Of a DNA stretch of 64,000 nucleotides, positions 9,967-21,267 are shown one piece after another (position 1 is the first letter of the stretch; the number at the start of each line of letters is the position of its first letter). The position numbers and the translations under genes are program-made. Under the pieces are notes generated by a model. It ran no database searches. It saw nothing but the letters and a program-made list of their open reading frames with translations, and was not told the origin of the DNA. This DNA comes from Corythucha ciliata (taxonomy: Eukaryota > Arthropoda > Insecta > Hemiptera > Tingidae). The DNA lies in the NCBI GenBank assembly GCA_038030265.1, contig CM075943.1, forward strand, positions 27,776,001-27,840,000. Direction: 5' to 3'.

Positions 9967-12375
9967 TCTGTCTGTAACAATTAGTAAGATATATGGACTC
10001 GGAACAAGTGATTTCGAAAACAAACTTTTTGTGCAACACATTTTAGGGCAAAATTTTGTGACCATCGTCTCTGATCTAAATTCCATCGAAAATAAAGTTC
10101 TAGAGAATTTAATTTCCTTTAGTACAAGCCATGTGCCACCAAAAGGGGAGAAATAACTCTCCAGAAGAAAAATGTGTGGAAATAGTATACTACGATACGC
10201 CTCAGTATCCTACGCTATTTTCGCTACGATCGTAGGAGTGTTTCAAAATTATTTAATCAATTTTGTTTTCAATCAAAGTGAAAAAAAAAAACAAAACAAA
10301 GGAAACGCGTTTGACAACGGGTATTCACTATCTCAGTACTGTCGTAGTGTAGTCAACCCACATGATCAGGTGAAAATCCTCCTTTTTTTAATTCCATCGA
10401 TCGGTTCCACTCCCCCTTCATCCGTCTTCACTCTTTACCGCACAGCGTGCGTTAAACACCCTTCTTTACGCACGCTGAACATCTACGTTGAACCCTTTTT
10501 TACGAACGATCGTAGGAAAAATAAATTACCTACCTACCGTAGAAAGACCACCATTTAATTTAAAATTCGTGATAGCGTCCGAAACATTTATCCCTTTCAT
10601 ATTTTTAGATTTTCATATTTATTATTCATATTTTAAAATTGGGGGGAAATCACCATGCCATAATTATAAAATTTATCCCCGTCGTGGCATTACCGTTAGA
10701 ATATTTCGGCATCAAACTGTTCAGCCGAATAAAGAGCATTTTCTTGGTTCAAAAGAGTGAAAATTATATCTCTGCACTGCTCTGATGGCTGAGGAAAAGC
10801 TGAAATCATTGGCCATTGTTCCAATAGAAGGAGACGTTTTAAATACAAATTTTCTGACGGACTTGAAGAGTTTGCGGAGATAAAAGCAAGAAATACGATT
10901 TTCTAAAATTATTTTCGCGTCATTTTGCGAATGTGGGAGCCAAAATTGGCGTTTTTATTGGTGAATCCGAAAAAAGTTAGCCAGAAAACTTTAGGCTACC
11001 CCTCCCCTCCTTCAACAAGAAGATTTTTTATCAAGAAATAGCGCATTGACCCCAAAAATGGCTTGTTGAGCGTCTCAGTCTAAAACCTTGTTCCTTCTCC
11101 AATTTTCATTCAAAAGAAATTTTTGCTTCCCCCAAAAGCAGTGTATTTTTGGAGTCTATTTTGGGTCAGTATCGTGGCTCAACTCACAAATAGTTTCGTC
11201 CCCGATGTTTGTATAAATAGAAGGACTTTGTCGTGTCATTTCTTCGCTCCTACACGTCTGATTCCACGCTTAGGTAATTAGGTATTTCTAGCAGTCTATT
11301 AAATCAAACATTTCTTTTTTCCTGAACTCGCCTCTCCGTGTTCAACAGGTTTCTCGGTTCAGGCAAAACTTTTTTGGAGGAATTAGTGGGCAGAAATGAA
11401 TATACGGACAGTTTTTCTACCATTAATTTCACGAGATAGTCACAAACATTTGCCCGTTTGTTCCTCCTCTCTTCTGTTACTAAATTTATTTCATAAACAT
11501 TTTATTTTCTGGCCTTAAACATGTCTAAACCGAAGGAGGTGCTGCCGCAATGAGCTGGTGGTGGATTCATGAAACATTATGGCCAACTGCCACCGCGCGC
11601 CCCGCCGGTTCATTTTTTTGATCGCATTTATAAGAGTAATAGCCTTTTTCTTTCAAAACACCATACGAGTGTAGTGCCCCGCCCTCTCCATAAACATAAT
11701 TATGTTTCAATTCAGAGAGGACGGGGGGGGGGAGGAAACCTTACACTCCACTTAATTACATTGAAAAGAAAACGCTATAAGAGCCAGAAACTGTTCAAGG
11801 CGTGCGATGGTAAGAAGTCTGTCAAATTCACGTTACCGTCCCAGTGGTGGAGGGGGGCGTCATTACGCAAATGTTTCTTGGAAAACTTGCTATGCGTCAA
11901 AGACACCGTGAAATTTAGCCAAATCACCTCCTTTCACCCTTTTTTTTTTAGGGTACAAACCGTTCAAACGCTACTACCTTTCTCTCAGTATTAAACACCT
12001 GTAGTACGCTAAATTGAATTTAGCATTAACCACTGGAAATGAGGGTTTCACTGGCTTTTCACCCCCCCCTCCCTCATCACCCAGAAAATTGAAACAATGA
12101 CTTTTTTGCCGCGCTCAGTCGGACACCCCCAGGGCGGCAAAATTTGCGCGGGATAAAAGTAGATTAAATTTAACGGATTTTGGCACTTTCTAAAGACCAA
12201 TTTCGCAAATTTGACGTTTCAAAAAATCAATTGCCCGAAAATGAAATGCCCGACGAAGGAAGAACTAAACATGAGCGGGTTTTCTAAATTTTGGCCTGAA
12301 GTTGTATCAAAAACCACGAAATCACACAATTTTTCACTCAATTAGCGCTTTTTCGCCATTTCAGCCAAGAATATT
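9967..12375. other. Gene-poor stretch; one TATA-like motif
   Basis: Short open frames exist here (for example around 10172-10558 and 11569-11994), but none resembles a known family or has convincing splice sites. A good TATA-like motif 'gtataaatagaagg' lies at about 11213, with pyrimidine-rich 'tcatttcttcgctcctac' downstream; whether it is a promoter is unknown. Runs of C near 12060 are simple sequence. Confidence 0.35.
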
Positions 12376-12935
12376 AAGCCCGCCACTCACGTGCAGTTTG
12401 AACTGAACAGTTCAAACTGTCAGTTAAAACTGCACGTGAGTGGCGGGCTTTATGTTAACTGAAGAATAGAACTGTATACCAGTCTAGTCTAGTGTAGTAG
12501 AGTGTAGTCTAAGCTGCATGTGAGTGGGCATTTCGTCTGGTGAACTGCACAGTTAAACTGTACAGTTCTCAGTTCAATTGCTAATACTATCCGAAGATTG
12601 TTTCCGCCGTTTCAACCATTCCTTGCACCACTGCCTGCGTCTTTAGGTTGGTTACTTTCCTGATGAATAACTGCACAAATTAAACCGAGAACGGCAATGC
12701 GGTCCTGCTCGTTCGAATCCATTATGTTAACTGAAGACTTGAACTGCACGTGTGTGGGAGACTGAACTGAACAGTCCAAACTGACAGACTAAACTGTGAA
12801 GTTTGAACTGACAGTTCAACTGAGAACTGTACAGTTTAACTGTGCAGTTCACCTTAACTGAGACGAAATGCCCACTCACGTGCAGTTTAGACTGACAGTT
12901 TGAACTGAACAATTCAAACTGCGGGCTTTAGAGTT
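12376..12935. repeat. Nested palindrome cluster built from AACTG/CAGTT words
   Basis: A hairpin at 12376-12450 has 24-bp perfect arms ('gcccgccactcacgtgcagt' on the left). A larger inverted repeat pairs about 12511-12580 with 12814-12889 (both carry 'gaactgcacagttaaactgt'). The intervals are filled with 'aactgnncagtt'-like words in both orientations. The strand-symmetric open frame over 12727-12912 is an artefact of these repeats. Confidence 0.7.
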
Positions 12936-13497
12936 TTTGTTTAACTTTTGGCCGCGTGTTGCCCCAGAAACAAAAAAATTGCGCGCCTTTAATTTTAGCC
13001 GCCTTAGGACGTGAAGAAACTTGGAATTAATTTTTTTCTCAATTTCAGACGTAGACTGGCCCGTACACTTGCTTAGAGAAAAGAACTACGTACAACGCTC
13101 AGACCTCGATATAGGCTACTCTGGAGTCTGGAATCAAAACCAACGACGAGGCAAAACGTGTCATTTTTCAGTCATGATGAACCTTATATGGAGGCGTTTT
13201 TGGCTGGGGCTGGTAAAAATGGACCTTGAAAATCACCCACTTAAGCCCCAAAATGGCCAACATTGAAAATTTTATGCAACCGCGGCCAACCGATCTGGAG
13301 TTTTCGACTCGGGGAATGCGACAATCGAAACGAGCCGCTCAGACAAACCGTTGTGTGTGTCTGGGGGGGGGGGGGATTCCATCAATTGTTAAGGTGGAGA
13401 CAGAGTCAGTTTTGTCAACGCAGGGCACGGATGGCCATTTTATAACAATTTTTAGTGTGATTTGCCAGTCTGGCTTTTCCTCGGGGGCCACTTTGGC

Positions 13498-14240
13498 TAT
13501 TTTAGAGCATTTCATTCTGAAAATGCACTATTGGTCTCGTCGTGATGGTGGCAAACATGGGTCATGTCATGTTTTTTTCACGTTTCAGAACCTCTAGAAC
13601 ACGAATTCAGTGGTCTCCAGGATTCATATATATATATGTATATAATGGCCGTTTTCTTGTTAGGACGATAACTCTCGAAGAAATCAATTTAGCGGAACGC
13701 GCTTTGGCACAAAAATCAGTAGTCATAAGACCCTGGTCGGTATTGCATTTGGGCCAAATCGGTCGAGGTGGAGGGGGGGGAATAGGGGTTGAAATGGTCA
13801 AAAAATCACTATAAATCACCAGTCGATTCTAGAAGCATCATATTCGGTACGTATACTCCATGTTAGAGTAGCCTTTGATTCCCATTTTAATTTTTCGAAA
13901 AAGTCAAGGTGGTGGGGGTGGTCCTTCTGGTGTGGAAGTGTAAAAATAGCGTTGAACTTCACTAGTTCATCTTGGCGCTCTAAAATTCGACTAAATAATT
14001 TAATGTAACGAAAGCCCTGGGTTCCATTGAGATTTATCGAAAACTTTGATGGGGGAGGGTAAAATGGGGGATGAAATTTCAAAAAATCACTTAAATTCAC
14101 CCGTTTAGGTATTATAAAATACGGCACAAAAATTTAATATAACAAAGCCCTTGGAAAACTACCGAAACTTTTCGACATTCTTGAAGAGAGGGTGGTGAAA
14201 ATAGAGGAAGAAGTTCGGCTTAATGAAACAAATTATGGTA
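13498..14240 (+). repeat. Dispersed repeat A, uninterrupted copy
   Basis: It begins with a near-hairpin at 13505-13528 (one stem mismatch) and passes through 'ggtctcgtcgtgatggtggc' and 'acctctagaacacgaattca' to a (TA)n tract at 13625-13645. It then enters 'ggccgttttcttgttaggac' and a unit of the ~296-bp repeat also present at 43721-44540. This copy shows the uninterrupted junction across the TA tract that is split by insertions in the copies at 18011, 37372, 39871 and 42261. Confidence 0.75.
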
Positions 14241-14329
14241 TCAAAATTATTACTTCTGGGACGGCTTAGGGTATCCGTATACGGAATGAAATACTCTTTC
14301 CGACTGTCAGCTGCCGGAGCGAAATTTTT

Positions 14330-15440
14330 TTTATTTTAGGGCTCGAATTGTCCATGTGACTAATTTCAGGGCATGAATCGCCAGATGAGTCGAATTTTGA
14401 GTGTGAACGGTCAGTTTGCCAATTTTTAGGGCGTGAACAGTCCGTCAAGCGATTTCTAAATGGCTTGAATGGCGATGGGGAAATGGTCAGTTTGCCATTT
14501 TTAGGGCGTGAATGAGGAAGTTTCACATGTTCCAAAAAATTTTTTGTCGATGAGGCATATCAATCCTTCCGCGTTTAAAACCCCTCAGAAATATTTTTTA
14601 TATATTAACAAAAGTTGGCATAATTGAAATCCCGCCAAAACGAACATTTTCCGCAACGTAATATCCCTTGAATTCTCTGCCCTTTTCATACCTCTAAATA
14701 GCTCTTCTGTTTTTCCTCCATTTTTTATTATTGGAGAGCTCTAGTAGAAAATAAGGCAAAGAAACACAACAAGTCGCTCTCCAACAGCTAAGTTACAGGC
14801 GATTTTTTTTTTCGGAAGAAAGAAGTGGTAAAGTCAGTTAACTTTCTAAACACATGTTCTTTGAACCATCTGGAAATTTGGGCCCTCTGGGTCCATTAGA
14901 AACTTGTCGAGTTATAGCTGGCGTGTTTGTAATGACCTAAAATTTAAAAAAAAGCGTATTTATTAAATTTTGGGTTATTTTACGAACGGATCACGATTTA
15001 TGCTCTATTTTGGCATAAATAAACCTTAAAAAATGGATTTATGAATAAGTTCTGACCCATTGAAACTTCCTCATTGCCTGTTAGTTTATTTTTCGGCGTT
15101 AAATTGTCAGTTTAGCCATTTCAGGCCACGAATGCCCAGTTTAGCAATTGTAGGAGTGTGAATTGTCAGTTTTAGGACGTGAATTGCCAGTTTTGCCATT
15201 TCCAGGGCACGAATAGTCCTTCAAACGTCAAGTCATTTCTTGGGCACGAATGGTCACTTTGCCATTTTCAGGGCGTCAATTACCGTTTAGGCTATCTGAA
15301 CAGCCAGTTTGGATATTTTTAGGACGCAAATTGTCAGTTAAACCATTTTCAAGGCGTGAATCCCTATCATTTTGCCATTTCTGGGAATTACAATTTTTCA
15401 ATTTTTCAGAGCCTTCATTGCCAGTTTGACTGTTTTTAGG
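14330..15440 (+). repeat. Minisatellite family 2 flanking non-repetitive shared block
   Basis: Imperfect ~30-37-bp units of the form 'tttagggcgtgaatggtcag' + 'tttgccatttt' occur at about 14330-14520 and 15080-15440. Between them lies a block (about 14600-15080) shared with 44700-45240 ('ggcataattgaaatcccgcc', 'attattggagagct'). At 44.7 kb the minisatellite is missing from the same junction, so it expanded or was inserted in this copy only. Confidence 0.6.
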
Positions 15441-16333
15441 GTGGAAATCGACAAAAGCACAAATTATGTTCTAAAAGTCTGATTGGTTGACCAAAACGAA
15501 GATTATTCGTCACGTAATCTTTTTCCGAAAATTTACGGCATGTCATGTGAGTCTTCAGCCAAAGAATTATTTTTTTTCTTTTCGAATCTGTTCTTTTGAT
15601 CAAACGGCAAAAACTGTCTGTCCCCATGTCCACGTGTAGACATAACTTTGAATCAAAATACGTTGCGTGTAGAGCGTCGACTGGGTGGAAAGGGACGGGT
15701 GACAAGTTGAGAGGTATTATCCTCCACTTAGCAAGGACCCTGCGAATCCTGACTAGGAAAAAAACGGTATTTTCGTTTTATGATGTAGGTAGTTCTCCCC
15801 CCCCCCCTCCTCAGCAACCAAGGAATAGCGCAGAGCATTAATACGGCTAAACCGCTGAAATCAGGCGCTGTCAATAGCCTTGAGAAAACGTTAAAAATAA
15901 TAAACGAGTGAAAGTAAAATTGGTGACAAGAGTGCCCACTCCAATGTGGCGAGTGGGAGTGGGGGTGACTTAAATTGAATAATTTAAAAGGAGACGAATA
16001 TTTATGTATGTACAAGGGGGGAAAAAGTAAAGAAAGTGGTTGGGCTACTAACCGGTAGTTGTTTTTATTAGTTCTGTGTTGTCTGTGGACTGGGGTAGCA
16101 CTCGCCTCCTGAACGGCACGTCCTCACATAGTCACACTTATTTTCTTTCATCATTCGTATGCCGGCACTCGTAGTGGTCAGATGTGTACGTTGGACTTGG
16201 AGTGTTTGTCGTCACCGTGAATTCGTACTCGCGTAGACAACGCGATTGTCTTTTTATTTACAAACACTTCTATTTAATTATTTATTTATTTTAATTAGTC
16301 CGCGACTTTGTGATCATTCTCTTTAGTTTTAAA
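15441..16333 (+). other. Upstream region and probable 5' UTR of the Spätzle-like gene
   Basis: No coding region is seen. The last ~270 bp before the ATG at 16334 lack minisatellite and could hold the 5' UTR, with an in-frame-free AT-rich leader ending 'ctttagttttaaa'. I see no convincing TATA box close to it. A C-run at about 15796 is simple sequence. Transcription start is not determinable. Confidence 0.35.
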
Positions 16334-16372
16334 ATGTTTCGTGTCGAACTTCTTTTCGTCACTTTCATTCTG
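16334..16372 (+). CDS. Exon 1 of the Spätzle-like gene: signal peptide
   Basis: ATG followed by 12 codons giving 'MFRVELLFVTFIL', a short basic start and hydrophobic core, then a strong donor GTGAGT in phase 0. Exon 2 begins in phase 0 with 'ASSVQS', which supplies a plausible signal-peptidase site just after the junction. No other downstream acceptor in the 12.6-kb gap was found that gives a better continuation, but I cannot exclude that this exon belongs to another gene. A transcript read across the junction would settle it. Confidence 0.55.
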
Positions 16373-19300
16373 GTGAGTAACAAATTCATATTTTACATTG
16401 ATCCCACTAAATAGAACATTTTTTCTGAACATCGAACAGTTGCTCTATTAATTATAATAATCAAGCCCAGTAGCATTATGGATTTGGGTAATTTCGTCTT
16501 GAGTTCAGTTTGTGCAGTCAACGCAAATTCGTAGGTTGACTTGAAAATGTTTATAAACAAACATTTCATGCTTCTTTACCGTTTTTTGAATTCGATTGCC
16601 ATTACAATGAGTTTACGAGGCTGCGAAGACGACGTGAATCACACAGTGACACAGCCCCCCATTAAAATGTTTTATGTTTTTTCATCGTCGTCTATCAGAA
16701 GTTATCCCACATTCTCCCGGTGAATTTTTCTAGCCCAAATAGTTAATGCACTTCTAGAAAGGGAAAGCCTCCCCCACAGCCCCTTTCCAAAGTGGTCTGA
16801 AGGGTAAACAAACGAATATTACGGCGTTCCACCTTCCAACCATATTTATAGTCAATAATTGTTTCGTAATGCACAGCTAACGTCCGCAATTGCATTATCG
16901 AAGGAGGAAAAAACTGTCAACACTAAATAATGCATCGATTTGGATTTAGTTGATTTGACTTGACCTCGGGCGCGGATCCTGAGGGACGCAGGAACACGAT
17001 AGTATTAAGGCTTTTGAAGAAAACTTGGGGGTCAACTCACCCTAGGCCCCTAACCATGGCAATTTATGCTTAATTAGTTCATCCGCCTCCCCACTAAGAA
17101 ATTTAAGAAATTCTAAAATACCTTGAAATTTCACTCATCTATCAAATGTTGCCAAATTTATCCTCTTCAGGGTGCGTTTATCAATGCACTTATTAGGTCC
17201 GTTCCATTGTTTCGCGAGTGCTACACTTTTGAAGAAAATCATCTGGTTTCATTCAATTTTTCAGAATGAGTCAATGAAATCACATGGTTTTCTACACTAG
17301 TGTAGCTCTAGCAAAACAATGGAACGGACCTATTCTACAGACAAAGCTTGGATAAGTATGGTTGCTATTGGTTAATATTTTATTTTTAGGGCTTTGGCTT
17401 ATTGCTTCTTCTACTTCTTCTTCTTTGCTTCCTGGGCTTTCGCCTTCTTGTGTTGAAGGTTGCTATGGGCCTTTACTGTTTGTAAACAGTAATGAAAAGT
17501 TATTCGAGAGATAGCTAGTAGCTACTCCATGAGATATCCAGTGATTGATAAACCCAACGACATATAAAAGAACTGGATTGCTCATCACTGCTGATAAAGA
17601 ATAGCAATCAGTTAAGTTCCCAAGTGGATGAGAGGGGTGGAGTTTCAAAGTAAGTACCGTGTTGCCATAACTACACAAGGAGAGGGACTGGGTGATTGTT
17701 TATCAGGGGACGACTGCCCCCTCCACGCCCCTCCAGTCGGCTGTGAGCAATCCAGGTTTATATACCGTTGGATAAACCTATCCTCAGGGATCCATTTGTA
17801 TTAGATATAGAAGAACGGCTAAGCGCCGGGTCGACATTGTCCGTTTAAGCGTTGCTAACGGTTTAAACGTTTTGTGTAAAAAAATACCAAATTCTGATTT
17901 GGTTTAAGCTCATAAGCCCAGCTTAGAGTTAAACGGAACTTTAAACCCGTGTGGTTGACCCCGGCCATCGAGTTGAGTTGAAAATGGATAGCCTTTTACT
18001 GTTTTTACTTTTTAGTGCATTTCATTCTGAAAATGCACTATTGGTCTCATCGTGATGGTGGCAAACATCACGTTTCAGAACCTCTAGAACACGAATTCAG
18101 TGGTCTCCGGAATTCGTGTATATATATATATAGGTTTATATATGTCGCATCCATGTCGAGTAATTGTCCACTTCACGAAATGGATGTCCATTTCACGAAG
18201 TGGCTCCACTTGCCGTAACTTGAAAAAATTACGACATCTGGACAAAAAAAATATCCATTTCTTGAAAAGGAATTCGTGTTTGTCCAATTGCTGAAATCAA
18301 GCTTCCCTACTGCAAGTGGATGCACAATATTATCCTTTTCGTGAAATGGATAAGTGAGGCACCTCTGATGCTGAAACAAGTTTTGTTTTATTTAAAAAGG
18401 TTATTTTATTGAGTACTCAAAAACCCGCTAAAAAATGACTTTGTGCATCCACTTGTAGTAAGGAAGCTTAATTTCAGCAACTGGACAAACGCGATTTCCT
18501 TTTCAAGAAATGGATATTTTTTTTGTCCAGATGTCGTAATTTTTTTAAATTACGGCAAGTGGAGCCACTTCGTGAAATGGACATTCATTTCATGAAGTGG
18601 ACAATTTCGCCAAGTGGATGCGACATATACATATAAGCTTATGGCCGTTTTCTTGTTAGCACGATAACTCTCGAAGAAATTAATTTAGCGGAACGCGCAT
18701 TGGCACAAAAATCAGTAGTCATAAGACCCCGGTCGGTATTGCATTTGGGCCAAATCGGTCGAGGTGGAGGGGGGAAAAATAGGGGTTGAAATGGTCAAAA
18801 AATTGGCACCTCTGCTGGAAAACTATTGCTTTAGCATTCTATTCTCACTATTCTAGAGTTCCATGTTTAAAACCTACAATTTACCCTCCCCCCTCCATAA
18901 AACGATACACGATACATTGTGTGCTAAACTCGACACTTTGGTTCCCTACTCCGGGCTCCGTAGCTTGCCATTTAGTTCTTAAAATTGACCCGCTTCCGCA
19001 CCAGAGACGACCTGTTTTTCCTGTGTAAATATACATAATGTGTATTGCCAAGTTATTCCATAATATGAATCCCTTGTTAGACCAAAAATGTCTATTTCAG
19101 CTCAATAGACAGCTACTCAACCATTCATTTCCGTATATAAGGGCACGCACAACATTTAACTCTGTGTGTTACCGGATAGAGTGGGGAGGGTGAAATCCTC
19201 TAACTACGCCCATGGCCTTAACATAGCTCCACCTAAAGGCTACATTGATGGCTCCTCCCCTTCGCTCCATAATTGCCTCTCGATCCGGAGTCAAATTCCC

Positions 19301-21232
19301 CCCCCCCCTTTCGAAGCAAAAGGAGCAGGTTCAACCCACTGATCCACTCAAAACATCACAGTCAACTGGGGCCAACCATCCCCATTAGCTCCGCAGCTAT
19401 AAGGACGAACCCGGCCTGGGTATCGTTCATGAAAAAAGGGACACTCTGTAGAGAGAAAGTGATGCCACCCCGCCACCACATACCATCCTTCCAAGAAAAC
19501 GCTCTGGCGCCGTGCCTGATTAGCTCTCGTAATAAATTGAGTTGATAAATTCTGCTCGATTTATTAGTAATCCTTGAATAAATGATTTACCTGACGACAG
19601 ATTTAAATTGTTCTCTAAATTAAGAAACTTTACTCGCAATCGCCGCGATTATTTATGGCATTAAATTAAGACTGGGCTCGCGGAAAATGTTTTATAAATA
19701 ACTAACATGATTGTATGTGGTGGTAGGGCGTTGTTAAAAAGGTGTACTTTTAAACGAGTTGACGTCACAGAATCTGCGTCATTGTACTAATTGCAGGCTG
19801 AGGAAAAGGAGTTGGATTAGTTCTTATAGTAATCCGCCAACATAATAATCAGGTTTGAGAGTTTTTTTCAAGTGCGACTGATAGGGTGGGTGGGTAGGTA
19901 TTGTGCTAGCTGCTCTGGTGATGACTTTTTATCTTTCAATCAGACGTTTAATTGTGGGTGATTTCTGAATTGTAATTAAATGCCCCAAGGTATAGTGAAT
20001 CCTGGCCTTCGTGGCAATTATGGAAAGAAAGCTTTTTTTTGGGGGGGGGGGAGCCTTTAGAACGCGCGCGTAGGGCGATATAGTTTTAATTACGGAAAAG
20101 GAATTCTTCCAAAAACGCACAAAAAAAACTTTCTTCCTTTTTTATCTCTTGAATAAGTTCTTAAGACAAGTTTTACGAGACCAAACCAAGCCATCATCCA
20201 TGAGACGTTGGTCCTCCCGTTGTGTTTTCATTATTTAATTGTCAATACGTCGCGCTAAACACGACCGGAAATAAGTTGATTTCAGTGAGCCCCCCCACCC
20301 CTTGCATACGTGAGTCAGAACCCCAAGGCCCACCCTTGTAGAATCTCGTCAGCGCCGCCGCCGCCCTCCTAGTCCGGTAATTCAAGTACACCGGCCTTTT
20401 AACAGTTCGAAATCCAACCCCCCCTTCCGTCACTGACGGCGGACGGGGGAGACTAGACTGGAAATCCAGTCGATGGGGAAGCCCCTTCTCCTGGGGATCA
20501 AAGTCTTTTTTCTTTTTTAAAAACCAATTAATATCTTAAGAGGTGAGTATGACGCTCGATGAATTATTTATGCGATCCAATGATCTCGGGCTTTCCAAAT
20601 TAGTTCACTTGTTCGTATAGCGGGTCTAAGAGGAGTGTAACGCGAAATCCCCTCGCGATTTACATACGAACGATTCTGTCTCACATCCGTATCGTCGGGA
20701 AAAAAGATCGTGAAAAACCACACCATTCACTATGTCCTTCCTCTATGTCTGCAATTTGGTTAATTTATTCATAAGTAGGTAAATATTTACTATTCCCAGA
20801 ATAATCCACCGTTCCCTGTTTATTTCAATCAAGTCGTCGCTCACAGAAATAACGCAGTCACGCTGATTGCGAGGTGATTTGAACGCGAAGCTAAGAGCGT
20901 AGAAGGAAGCTCCCTCCGCCTCTCTTTGGTGTCAAGCGTTCAATAAACACAGTTTTAACTCACTAATCCCAACAAATTGCTCGAAGCGCGACGGTATACT
21001 CGGCGAGCGTTAAACTCGGTGGGCCAAAACCACGTTCATTTGTCCCCCTCAAGTTCAATAAGCTTCGAAAGGAAAATTCGTTTAGTTACGGGTGTCGTCT
21101 TACAATTTCCTTTTATGTTGCGATTGAATCGCTCCCGTCGAGAAAAGTTGTTTTGTTTGGAGGTCTATCATTAATTTTGCACGGATCGGGGCACGTCACG
21201 AGTTACAGACAAAGAAAAGAAATATATACTGT

Positions 21233-21267
<35 letters not shown>

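Noticed and set aside
10172..10558. 128-codon open frame with a hydrophobic start
   Set aside because: No signal-peptide logic or domain; followed by unrelated frames, and no splice sites support it.
11569..11994. 141-codon open frame
   Set aside because: Low-complexity interruptions (G-run, T-run), no recognisable domain and no splice or start context.
20440..20520. 'gactggaaatccagtc' followed by a G/C hairpin, resembling a tRNA-Ser anticodon arm
   Set aside because: No D arm, T arm or B box can be placed; only an isolated hairpin remains.
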